Positions 7,493-13,532 of a stretch of DNA of 18,046 bases are shown here, piece by piece; position 1 is the first letter of the stretch; every line of letters starts with the position of its first letter. Both the position numbers and the translations under genes were made by a program. Location: the NCBI GenBank assembly GCA_964556655.1, contig CAZKWY010000016.1, forward strand, positions 1-18,046, written 5' to 3'. The stretch comes from CAZKWY01 sp964556655. GTDB lineage: Bacteria > Patescibacteriota > Minisyncoccia > Portnoybacterales > UBA2143. The notes below the pieces were generated by a model that had not been told where the DNA came from, did no database searches, and saw only the letters and a list, made by a program, of their open reading frames with translations.

Positions 7493-7523
7493 AATAAAAA
7501 ATCCTCCACAAATTATCCCCATT

Positions 7524-7556
7524 TATCGTATTTTAAGCCAAATTATCATTACGATA
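7524..7556. repeat. Short inverted repeat after the membrane-protein gene
   Basis: TATCGTA (7524-7530) and TACGATA (7550-7556) are perfect inverted copies with a 19-base spacer, immediately downstream of the stop codon at 7561. It has no T-run. It may be a 3'-end stabilising stem or chance. Confidence 0.35.
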
Positions 7557-7560
7557 CTGG

Positions 7561-7995
7561 TTAAAGGATAAAAAATATGCTAGCGACAATCGCCAAAATC
7601 GTCAGAGGAATGCCTTTGGGAAAAGAAAGGCCATGCCAATGATGGATCCAACAGTGAAAATAATGATGCCATTTCAGCCATCCGGGATTATCAAATGTTT
7701 TTCTAATAAGAGCAATAAAATCAGGCATCAAAGCCCCCAAAACAGCCATAATAAAAGTTCCTTTAAAAAGATGCGGCGCGGCTAAAAAAGAAACCGCTGC
7801 CGCGCCAGTTAAAAAATCAATAGCAATCTTTGTTTGATGATCTCTTTTATATACATCAATTTGCTTAAGGTAGTCCCAATGGGGCAAAAAATCAAGCAAA
7901 TAATGGCTTGCCAAGCCCAAACCAAAAGCTGCCCAAATGCCTTCGACATGAATGCCTATCGCCGCTCCCACCATCATATGTGGCGTAATAGCCAT
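7561..7995 (-). CDS. Small integral membrane protein, His/Asp-rich, possibly YdjM-like hydrolase
   Basis: The 144-residue product has about three to four hydrophobic segments and a cluster of potential metal ligands: His31, Asp35, His39 and Asp41 in SHYLLDFLPHWD, plus WHHYFHCWIHHWHG near the C-terminus. This resembles membrane-bound metal-dependent hydrolase-like proteins (YdjM/DUF457 type), but the match is by pattern only. The start codon is 10 bases from the encoded CCA end of tRNA-Val and there is no Shine-Dalgarno, so after tRNA processing the message would begin only nine bases before the ATG. It is the last gene before a terminator. Confidence 0.65.
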   Translation of the reverse strand: MAITPHMMVGAAIGIHVEGIWAAFGLGLASHYLLDFLPHWDYLKQIDVYKRDHQTKIAIDFLTGAAAVSFLAAPHLFKGTFIMAVLGALMPDFIALIRKTFDNPGWLKWHHYFHCWIHHWHGLSFPKGIPLTILAIVASIFFIL

Positions 7996-8004
7996 ATGAC
8001 TTGT

Positions 8005-8079
8005 TGGTGGGCATATCTGGGATCGAACCAGAGGCCTTTGCGATGTGAGCGCAACGCTCTACCACTGAGCTATATGCCC
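8005..8079 (-). tRNA. tRNA-Val (CAC anticodon) with encoded CCA
   Basis: On the minus strand the acceptor GGGCATA/TATGCCC, D arm GCTC-AGTGGTA-GAGC, anticodon arm TTGCG-CTCACAT-CGCAA and T arm TCTGG-TTCGATC-CCAGA are all perfect. The anticodon CAC reads GTG (Val). Discriminator A73 is at 8008 and CCA is encoded (8005-8007), unlike tRNA-Glu in the same window. The gene lies 14 bases after the HTH-regulator stop codon and 9 bases before the start of the membrane-protein gene, so it must be excised from a protein-coding transcript. Confidence 0.95.
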
Positions 8080-8093
8080 ACGAAATTTTTTTT

Positions 8094-8669
8094 TTAAATT
8101 TTTAACCGATTAACTAATTTTTCGTGCGGCTTTTCTAGAACATCGCGGATAAAACGGTCAAACATATCATAGCGGTATTTAAACTCTTCCGTGGTTAAAA
8201 CGACATAATCGATTTCTCTTCCCACCTCTGCTTCTAAATCTTTAAAAAACACGTTCATCCTATTCTGGTTGATGTTATCGCCTACTACCATTAAATCAGC
8301 GCGAGCGTTTTCGGCATCGACAAAAACTCCAGAAAGAATTACCAAGTTTATTCTGCCCAACCCTTTAATTCTAGAAAGAATTTTTTCTTTTGAGGCGGGG
8401 CTTGATTTAAGGACAAGGATTCTTAACTCGTTATAAAAATCAAAAGCGCAGTTAACAGTATAGCTTTTTTTGTTGCCTTTGGCTCGGGAAAGAATAAACC
8501 TAATACTTTCCAGTTTATTAAGCTGAGTTTTGCAAGAAGAGCTATCGGCCCTGATTCGCCTTGTAATCTCTCCCATCTCAAAAGACTGCTCAGGGTTTCT
8601 TAAAAAAAGCTTAAGCAATCTTACTTTGACCGGCGAGTCGAAAAGCTGTTCTAAGATTTCTTTTGACAT
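8094..8669 (-). CDS. Winged-helix regulator with nucleotidyltransferase-like C-terminal domain
   Basis: The 191-residue protein starts with a winged-helix/ArsR-like segment (residues ~5-75: SPVKVRLLKLFLRNP, MGEITRRI, LNKLESIRFIL). The second half (INLVILSGVFVDAENARADLMVVGDNIN followed by EIDYVVLTTEEFKYRYDMFDRFIRDVLEKPHEKLV) looks like a nucleotidyltransferase fold of the MNT/DNA-pol-beta type, in which GD/D positions survive but the GSxxxG motif is degenerate. I chose ATG at 8669 over the upstream TTG at 8681. It lies 45 bases after rplL and 14 before tRNA-Val, so it belongs to the ribosomal-protein transcript. No target can be told from the sequence; it may be a DNA-binding regulator that senses a nucleotide. 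Confidence 0.7.
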   Translation of the reverse strand: MSKEILEQLFDSPVKVRLLKLFLRNPEQSFEMGEITRRIRADSSSCKTQLNKLESIRFILSRAKGNKKSYTVNCAFDFYNELRILVLKSSPASKEKILSRIKGLGRINLVILSGVFVDAENARADLMVVGDNINQNRMNVFFKDLEAEVGREIDYVVLTTEEFKYRYDMFDRFIRDVLEKPHEKLVNRLKI

Positions 8670-8714
8670 AAACGCCGCCAAGCGCCAGCCTTAAACCTTA
8701 GCCGGAATCGGCCA

Positions 8715-9170
8715 TTATTTTAATTCAACACTGGCTCCTGCTTCTTCTAGTTTCTTTTTAATTTCTTCCGCTTCTTCTTTCTTAACGCCTTCTTTAATTG
8801 CTTTAGGCGCTCCCTCCACCATATCCTTAGCTTCTTTAAGGCCTTGGCCAGTAATCTCTTTGACCGCTTTAATGACATTAATTTTCTGTTCGCCTACACT
8901 TTGCAATTCTACATTAAATTCGCTTTTTTCTTCCGCTGCCGCGGCGCCTTCTCCTCCGCCCGCGCCGGCTGCTGGAACTGCCGCCATCGGCATAGCGCTC
9001 ACGCCAAATTTATCCTCCAAAACCTTTACTAGCTCGGCCAGCTCTAAAACGCTAAGTTTTTCGATCTGATCAACTAAGCCCTTAAACTTTTCTGGAACCT
9101 TCACTTCGCTTTTCTTTTCCGAAGCTTCTTCCGCTCCGGCTTTAGCAGTTTTGTTTTTTTCTTCCGCCAT
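8715..9170 (-). CDS. rplL: Large ribosomal subunit protein bL12 (L7/L12)
   Basis: The 151-residue protein has the usual three parts: an N-terminal dimerisation helix region (VDQIEKLSVLELAELVKVLEDKFGV), an Ala/Gly/Glu hinge (AAVPAAGAGGGEGAAAAEE) and the C-terminal factor-binding domain (EFNVELQSVGEQKINVIKAVKEITGQGLKEAKDMVEGAPK). L12 forms the ribosomal stalk that recruits translation GTPases. It is ~25-30 residues longer than E. coli L12 owing to a charged Lys/Glu-rich N-terminal extension. It follows rplJ after 79 bases and has no clear Shine-Dalgarno; a candidate internal promoter lies in the gap. Confidence 0.95.
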   Translation of the reverse strand: MAEEKNKTAKAGAEEASEKKSEVKVPEKFKGLVDQIEKLSVLELAELVKVLEDKFGVSAMPMAAVPAAGAGGGEGAAAAEEKSEFNVELQSVGEQKINVIKAVKEITGQGLKEAKDMVEGAPKAIKEGVKKEEAEEIKKKLEEAGASVELK

Positions 9171-9216
9171 AATTTTGTCTCTAGAAACAAAAACTCAAGA
9201 TTGAAAACTTTCTATA

Positions 9217-9245
9217 ATTTTAATCTTTAAACCAATCGTCTTCAA
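9217..9245 (-). promoter_or_regulatory. Candidate internal promoter between rplJ and rplL
   Basis: TTGAAG (9240-9245) and TAAAAT (9217-9222) are separated by exactly 17 bases in the rplJ-rplL gap. The -35 match is 4 of 6 and the -10 match 5 of 6. It could supply extra L12, which is needed in several copies per L10. Confidence 0.35.
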
Positions 9246-9249
9246 GCTT

Positions 9250-9768
9250 TTAAGCCTTTGATTCCAGTCCTTTTAAAATAAATAATAGTTTGTTTAAATT
9301 ACCGCTTAAAGCATTAGCCAGTCCCCGCATAGGATAAGAAACACTGTAAACCAGCTTAGCCAAAAGCTCTTCTCTGGAAGGCAGTTTGGCCAAATTGATA
9401 ACTGCTGGCTGCTCCAATCTCTCTCCGTCAATAATGCCCAGCGTTATTTCAACTTGCTTGTTATTTTTAGAAAAATTATAAAGCGTCCGCGCTGGAGTAA
9501 TTTCGTCTTCATAACCAAAAATTAGAGCTATCTGCCCAGGCAAACCCTTAATGTCCATCTTCTCTAGACCAGCTTCTTCTAGAGCTAAATCAATTAAGGT
9601 TTTTTTAGCCACCATACAATCCATTCCCTCTTCCCTTAAGCAGCAACGTAAATTGCTTATCTGATCAACTTTCAAACCAGCATAATTAAAAAAGACCACG
9701 GCCTTTTGCCTAGATAATTTTTCGCTAATTTCTTTGATAATCTGAGCTTTTTTTTCTTTGCTGATCAT
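9250..9768 (-). CDS. rplJ: Large ribosomal subunit protein uL10
   Basis: The 172-residue product matches L10: SKEKKAQIIKEISEKLSRQKAVVFFNYAGLKVDQISNLR at the N-terminus, the central VAKKTLIDLALEEAG, and a C-terminal helix (ISYPMRGLANAL-like region then LNKLLFILKGLE) where L12 dimers dock. L10 forms the base of the stalk and represses its own operon through a leader RNA. The gene has its own promoter and an L10-type leader upstream, directly after the surface-protein locus. rplK and rplA, which often precede rplJ, are absent here. The ATG is preceded by an AT-only stretch with no Shine-Dalgarno. Confidence 0.95.
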   Translation of the reverse strand: MISKEKKAQIIKEISEKLSRQKAVVFFNYAGLKVDQISNLRCCLREEGMDCMVAKKTLIDLALEEAGLEKMDIKGLPGQIALIFGYEDEITPARTLYNFSKNNKQVEITLGIIDGERLEQPAVINLAKLPSREELLAKLVYSVSYPMRGLANALSGNLNKLLFILKGLESKA

Positions 9769-9784
9769 ATTTTTAATATTGAAT

Positions 9785-9811
9785 AAAAAAACTATGGTAT
9801 AAAAACCATAG
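9785..9811 (-). terminator. Attenuator terminator in the rplJ leader
   Basis: On the minus strand CTATGGT and ACCATAG form a 7-bp stem followed by seven T residues and ATTC, 17 bases before the rplJ start codon. Its 5' arm is also the 3' arm of the preceding leader stem, so the two structures exclude each other. Confidence 0.8.
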
Positions 9812-9869
9812 ACTTTAAAAATCCTTCTTTTTGCCTCAACAGGTCTTATTTTCTGCCTGTCGTCTATGG
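9806..9869 (-). ncRNA. L10 leader (ribosomal protein autoregulatory RNA)
   Basis: In the rplJ 5' leader, CCATAGAC (9862-9869) pairs with GTCTATGG (9806-9813) in a perfect 8-bp closing stem. Inside is the stem ACAGG/CCTGT (9856-9860 with 9839-9843) followed by GTTGAGGCAA, the general layout of the L10-leader family bound by the L10-L12 complex. The 3' arm overlaps the terminator stem, which gives a switch. The position directly upstream of rplJ fits. Family assignment is by layout, not by a covariance search. Confidence 0.75.
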
Positions 9870-9889
9870 CTCAATTAATTGCTGTTTCT

Positions 9890-9918
9890 AATTTAGCTTT
9901 TCTTAAGCTCGCTGTCAA
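9890..9918 (-). promoter_or_regulatory. Promoter of rplJ-rplL
   Basis: TTGACA (9913-9918) and TAAATT (9890-9895) are separated by 17 bases. The predicted start near 9883 lies 14 bases before the L10-leader closing stem. The -35 box begins only 13 bases after the stop codon of the FN3-like surface protein, with no terminator in between. Confidence 0.8.
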
Positions 9919-9930
9919 GAAAAACGGCTG

Positions 9931-11154
9931 CTACTCTCTTCTTTTCTTTATTAGCCACAAAATAATGAGCGCGGGAATTAAAACCAAAGCTAAAATTCCC
10001 CATGCTGAATCTACTAATCCGCCCAGAAAAGCAAGCAAAGAGCTTGATTCTTTTTTGTCTTTTTCCTGCTCTTGAGAAAAAGTTTCTCTGCCAGCTTTTT
10101 CTTCCCCCTCTGCTGCCTCTTCCCTATCGTCTTTTTGTTCAGATGAATCCCCGCTTGTCCCAGAGCCCGATTCCGCTCTTTCTTCCGCTAGAGAGCCTTC
10201 TTCCGCTCCGCTCTCTTGTCCTGGCGAATAGCTAGGAGAAAAACCTTGGCCGTTTTCGTCAAAGGAAATAAATTCCTCTTGGTTGTCTTCTCTGGCTTCT
10301 CCCAAGGCAAGGGTAGTAAAATGATATTCCCTGCTGATAGTCGGAGGCGAAGCGTGAGAAATGACGCGGTAATAATAAGTTGTGTTGGGAGTCAGCCCCG
10401 TCAAAAGAACCTCATGAGCAACTACTCCGTTCACGCTGGCAGGCGTATCAAATTCTGCTGAAGAAAATGGATAGCCGTAATTAGGAGCATCAGTTAAGTC
10501 GAAAACCCCCGAGTCCGTGCCATAAACCACTCGACTGCTAGATTGATAACTGGTCAGCCAAGTAATGAGAGCCGTGCTAGTGCTAATATAGAGGCCTTTA
10601 CCATAAGAGATGGTCAAGCCGGAATAGCCTCCGCTGCCGCCTCCGCCAGAGGGCGGCGCGCCAGGCTCAACTCTTCCTTCCACTCCCTGAAAACCGATAA
10701 TAATATCAAAACCCAATTCTGCTCCTTGGGGGCTTTCGCTTCCCGCGTCAAATCTTACCAAAAAATCGTACCGGGTATTTTGGCCAGTAGATAAGTCTGA
10801 TAAATAAACTTCCCCGCTGTTAAAAAAATGAGCCAAAGAATTGTCGTAGCGGACATTGCCTCCTTCTTTTATCGTCAAACTTAAACCATCGCTTAGGCCA
10901 TGGGGATCAATAACGTTTATTGCTTCAGCGGCAATTCTTTGAGGCTGGCCGCTAGTATTGGTTACAAAGGATGAAGCGCTAGCTGTTTCGCCAGGCATAA
11001 AATTATCTTTAGAAAACATCGGATCTGGATTAAAAACTACATCCAAACCGCTTTGAGCAAAAGAAAAATCAGCCCATCCGAAAATGCCGCCTAAGATAAT
11101 TGAGGCGATAGACAAGCACCAAATTATTCTATTCTTCATCTTGGCTTTTTTCAT
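9931..11154 (-). CDS. Membrane-anchored surface protein with fibronectin-III-like domain
   Basis: The 407-residue product (start at ATG 11154; the frame also opens at an upstream GTG) has a signal peptide ending near FSFAQSG (~residue 33). A beta-sandwich-like domain (~35-160; NFMPGETASASSFVTNTSG) is followed by a Gly/Ser linker, a fibronectin-III-like domain (~181-282; ALITWLTSYQSSSRVVYG through GLTPNTTYYYRVISH, as in N-terminal domains of purple acid phosphatases), a Glu/Ser/Asp-rich stalk and a membrane helix (~384-402) with KKRRE at the end. This is the plan of a surface protein held in the membrane by its C-terminus. It overlaps the lamin-tail gene by 26 bases, so translation is probably coupled. 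It is the last gene of the fibre locus and may anchor the fibre to the cell. Confidence 0.75.
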   Translation of the reverse strand: MKKAKMKNRIIWCLSIASIILGGIFGWADFSFAQSGLDVVFNPDPMFSKDNFMPGETASASSFVTNTSGQPQRIAAEAINVIDPHGLSDGLSLTIKEGGNVRYDNSLAHFFNSGEVYLSDLSTGQNTRYDFLVRFDAGSESPQGAELGFDIIIGFQGVEGRVEPGAPPSGGGGSGGYSGLTISYGKGLYISTSTALITWLTSYQSSSRVVYGTDSGVFDLTDAPNYGYPFSSAEFDTPASVNGVVAHEVLLTGLTPNTTYYYRVISHASPPTISREYHFTTLALGEAREDNQEEFISFDENGQGFSPSYSPGQESGAEEGSLAEERAESGSGTSGDSSEQKDDREEAAEGEEKAGRETFSQEQEKDKKESSSLLAFLGGLVDSAWGILALVLIPALIILWLIKKRRE

Positions 11155-12889
11155 TATTATCACTGCTTGAAGCTTCCTCTATGGCAACTCCAATTTCTTC
11201 TTTAGCTGTTTGTAAAATTTCATTTTTTTCTGGCACCTTTTGCTGAACAGGCTCTTTTAGGGGAGCTTCTTCTTCCCGCTCTTGGCTGTTCTCTTCGGGC
11301 AAAGAAACGGGCTTTTCTTCATCTGTTTCTGGGACTTCTTCCCGCGATTCTAAAGCATTGCTGTCTTCATTTTGCCCCTCTTTTACATCCTCTTCTGTCT
11401 CTTTTTCCGCGTTTTCCTCATCGCCTTCTTTCTTGTCACTTCCTCCCTCGCCTTCACTCCCTTCGCCTGCCTCATTAGGAGCGCTCTCCTCTTCTTTTTT
11501 CCGAGGGTCTTCCTTAGGAACATTTTCTTCGCTTGATTCTTTCTTATCAGCATCCTCTTCTGACAAATCATTTTGCTCGTCTTCCGATGGTTCTTCTTCT
11601 GCTTCTTCTTCAGAAAAATCATCTTTTTCGTCAGCTTCCTTCCCTTCTTCTTGTCCTGTTAAAGATTCGCTTTCCACGTTTTCTTTAGGCTCATTTTTCT
11701 CTTCTGTCGGCTGCCCATTATCATCTTTCCCGCCTTTTGGCTGATTTTCTTTTTGGCCTTCGGGCTTATCCTTCTGGCCTTCCCCACTTTTAATGCTGGG
11801 TTTCTCGCCAGAGAAATTATCAGCCTCTTCTTCCGTTAGTTCCTCTTGGTTGGCTTGCTGCTTTGGCGCAGGCTCTGGTTTTGGTTCGTCATGATTGAAT
11901 TGCGCTAAAAGATTAGGTCCGCCCGGCGTGGGAACAGGATCATACCAAGGCCCGGAACCGTCAGGATAACGAGCATGGGATTTATTCTCTAAAACAGCGC
12001 CGCTGTAAGCATAGAAATCAATTAATTGATGGCCCGGATCACGAAGGCTAATCTGGTCTCCATCATTGTTCATCACGCATCCATTAACTACCACCACCAG
12101 CCATTCACTGCCCGACCCTTTCGCTCCAATAATCGTAGAGCCGCCAAGGACATGAGCAGAATTAACCGGAACAGCGTGAATTCCTCCCTCGTCTTCCACA
12201 TACCAGCCCGCCAGGTCCACCTCTTCGTCTCCCTGATTATAGAGCTCAATCCATTCTCCTCCTACACCGCTCGCCTGGCAGTCATCTCCAATTGGATTAG
12301 GCAAAATCTCGTTTAGAACAATTTCTTTTGGCTGGCGAAGCGTTAAATGGGTCAACGCTTTTTCTATATCATTAAAGCCGCCTTCTTCATAGTTGTCTTT
12401 ATTGTCCTGCCAGCCTTTAAAGACTAGATCAAACTGGCATGGCGTATTAAAATATCCGGCCGGGTCTCCTCCGCCAAAGCTGAAAAAAAAGTTCCATTCA
12501 TCTTGGCCGCTATTTAATTCTAATGTTTCGCTGGAAAGGCCGTTCAAACTTCCTTGGTATTTTTCCTCTCCATTCCTTTTGGCTGTTACGTTTACTTTGT
12601 CGCATAGAGAGCCGATTAAGCCCTCTGCCTCTACTTTATATTTCATTCCTAAGGTGCCTTGATTCTCCACCCAGACAAGCCTCATCGTTTCATCTGAAGG
12701 AGTAAAGTTTAAGGAAAAATCTCCCGGAGCGTAAAGGGAAAAATCCAATGTGCCAGCCGCCAAGCTATTATCATTAGCATTTTCAAGATCATTAAAGAAA
12801 GCCGTTGTCTCGCCGACCAAAGAAAGGCCAAACCAATTAAGGCCGATGATTAATAATAGAGCGGTGAATTTAAAGAAGATTTTTTTCAT
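11129..12889 (-). CDS. Secreted TasA-like protein with lamin-tail domain and long acidic tail
   Basis: The 586-residue product starts with a hydrophobic signal followed by ETTAFFNDLE and LAAGTLDF (~27-50), the same TTA(Y/F)F(S/N)D...AGT(L/I)D signature as the neighbouring fibre protein, so it is a likely SipW substrate. Residues ~30-160 look like a TasA/CalY beta-sandwich. Residues ~188-326 form a lamin-tail domain (VLNEILPNP, GEWIELYNQG, VDLAGWYVED, SHARYPDGSGPW, TPGGPN). Residues ~333-586 are low complexity, dominated by Glu, Asp, Lys, Ser and Pro. No C-terminal membrane helix or sortase motif is seen, so it is either released or held by other proteins. It overlaps sipW by 4 bases (ATGA) and the next gene by 26 bases. 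Lamin-tail domains occur in secreted bacterial proteins; the ligand is unknown. Confidence 0.75.
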   Translation of the reverse strand: MKKIFFKFTALLLIIGLNWFGLSLVGETTAFFNDLENANDNSLAAGTLDFSLYAPGDFSLNFTPSDETMRLVWVENQGTLGMKYKVEAEGLIGSLCDKVNVTAKRNGEEKYQGSLNGLSSETLELNSGQDEWNFFFSFGGGDPAGYFNTPCQFDLVFKGWQDNKDNYEEGGFNDIEKALTHLTLRQPKEIVLNEILPNPIGDDCQASGVGGEWIELYNQGDEEVDLAGWYVEDEGGIHAVPVNSAHVLGGSTIIGAKGSGSEWLVVVVNGCVMNNDGDQISLRDPGHQLIDFYAYSGAVLENKSHARYPDGSGPWYDPVPTPGGPNLLAQFNHDEPKPEPAPKQQANQEELTEEEADNFSGEKPSIKSGEGQKDKPEGQKENQPKGGKDDNGQPTEEKNEPKENVESESLTGQEEGKEADEKDDFSEEEAEEEPSEDEQNDLSEEDADKKESSEENVPKEDPRKKEEESAPNEAGEGSEGEGGSDKKEGDEENAEKETEEDVKEGQNEDSNALESREEVPETDEEKPVSLPEENSQEREEEAPLKEPVQQKVPEKNEILQTAKEEIGVAIEEASSSDNNEKSQDEE

Positions 12890-13476
12890 GATCTTTTAAT
12901 TTTGTTTTCTACATCTTCTATTTCTTTTTCCAGTTCTTCAATTTTTTGATCCTGCTGGTTGTCTTTTTTCTTGCCTTTTAATTTTTTAATTTCCTGCCAA
13001 ATTTTCCTAAGCTCATCGTAAACAATTGCCGTAGCCGGGATGATAATAATCAGCATAAAGCCAAGAGGCTTTTTAGCCGCGCCGACAGCGTAGCCAATAT
13101 ATGGAAGGTCAAATAAAACTTTGCCGGTAATTTCTCTGGCTCGAACCCTTCTTTGGTCTGGCGCGTTATTAGCATCCCCTTGGGTAATATAGAAGGGCTC
13201 TCCCTCTACTGTTTCTATATCAGCAATACGGTGAGTAACCGGCTTATCCGGCATTCGCGGATTAATAAAAGTAATAATATCTCCAATTTGATATTGCTCT
13301 GCCGGCTTTACCGCCACGATACTGCCCGTCTTAATCGCCGGCTCCATAGAGCCGGACTGCACCATCTTTACCTTGTAATTGCCAGTAATCGGAAAAGAGG
13401 AAATCAGCAACAAAACAGCGATTCCTCCCAAAAACCCTAAAAATATGTAATATAATACTTTGAACGCTTTTTTCAT
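12886..13476 (-). CDS. sipW: SipW-type signal peptidase I
   Basis: The 196-residue membrane protease has an N-terminal membrane helix (~8-30), the catalytic serine in VQSGSMEP (Ser43), and THRI with His82 in place of the usual lysine, followed by QGDANNAPD (Gly100-Asp107). Ser/His active sites mark the ER-type/SipW class. A second membrane helix (~133-152) and a C-terminal coiled coil (~165-196, charged) follow; the latter is unusual for the family. In Bacillus, SipW cleaves TasA-type fibre proteins, and here two such proteins flank it. It begins 56 bases after the tasA-like gene and overlaps the next start by ATGA. A stable hairpin sits over its ribosome site. Confidence 0.88.
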   Translation of the reverse strand: MKKAFKVLYYIFLGFLGGIAVLLLISSFPITGNYKVKMVQSGSMEPAIKTGSIVAVKPAEQYQIGDIITFINPRMPDKPVTHRIADIETVEGEPFYITQGDANNAPDQRRVRAREITGKVLFDLPYIGYAVGAAKKPLGFMLIIIIPATAIVYDELRKIWQEIKKLKGKKKDNQQDQKIEELEKEIEDVENKIKRS

Positions 13477-13483
13477 TGCTAAT

Positions 13484-13512
13484 CTCTCCCCATCTTTTTG
13501 AAAAAGATGGGG
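13484..13512 (-). promoter_or_regulatory. Hairpin overlapping the sipW ribosome site
   Basis: CCCCATCTTTTT and AAAAAGATGGGG form a 12-base inverted repeat (13488-13512) between the tasA-like stop codon and sipW. No T-run follows. The 3' arm on the minus strand ends in GGGG, which continues into GGGGAGAG, the only Shine-Dalgarno-like sequence of sipW, 7 bases from the ATG. It likely lowers sipW translation or protects the 3' end of tasA mRNA. Confidence 0.65.
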
Positions 13513-13532
13513 ATTTCATTAACAATCAAAAC

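Noticed and set aside
7507..7542. Promoter-like TTGGCT-18-GATAAT after the membrane gene
   Set aside because: It would start an RNA only ~15 bases ahead of the terminator at 7469-7492, giving an RNA of about 40 bases; weak -35 match.
7834..8097. Plus-strand 87-residue frame ending in LGSNQRPLRCERNALPLSY
   Set aside because: This is the well-known false protein produced by translating the complement of a tRNA gene; it runs through tRNA-Val and the real minus-strand membrane gene.
11129..11163. A frameshift joining the acidic tail to the downstream anchored protein
   Set aside because: The overlap has an A-run, but the zero-frame codons GAA-AAA-AGC do not give the A-AAA-AAG slippery pattern, and the fusion would place a signal peptide in the middle of the protein.
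11358..11744. Plus-strand 128-residue serine-rich frame and a minus-strand 79-residue Lys/Arg-rich frame (11383-11622)
   Set aside because: Both are other-frame readings of the GAA/GAG/AAA-rich acidic tail of the lamin-tail protein and have no ribosome site.
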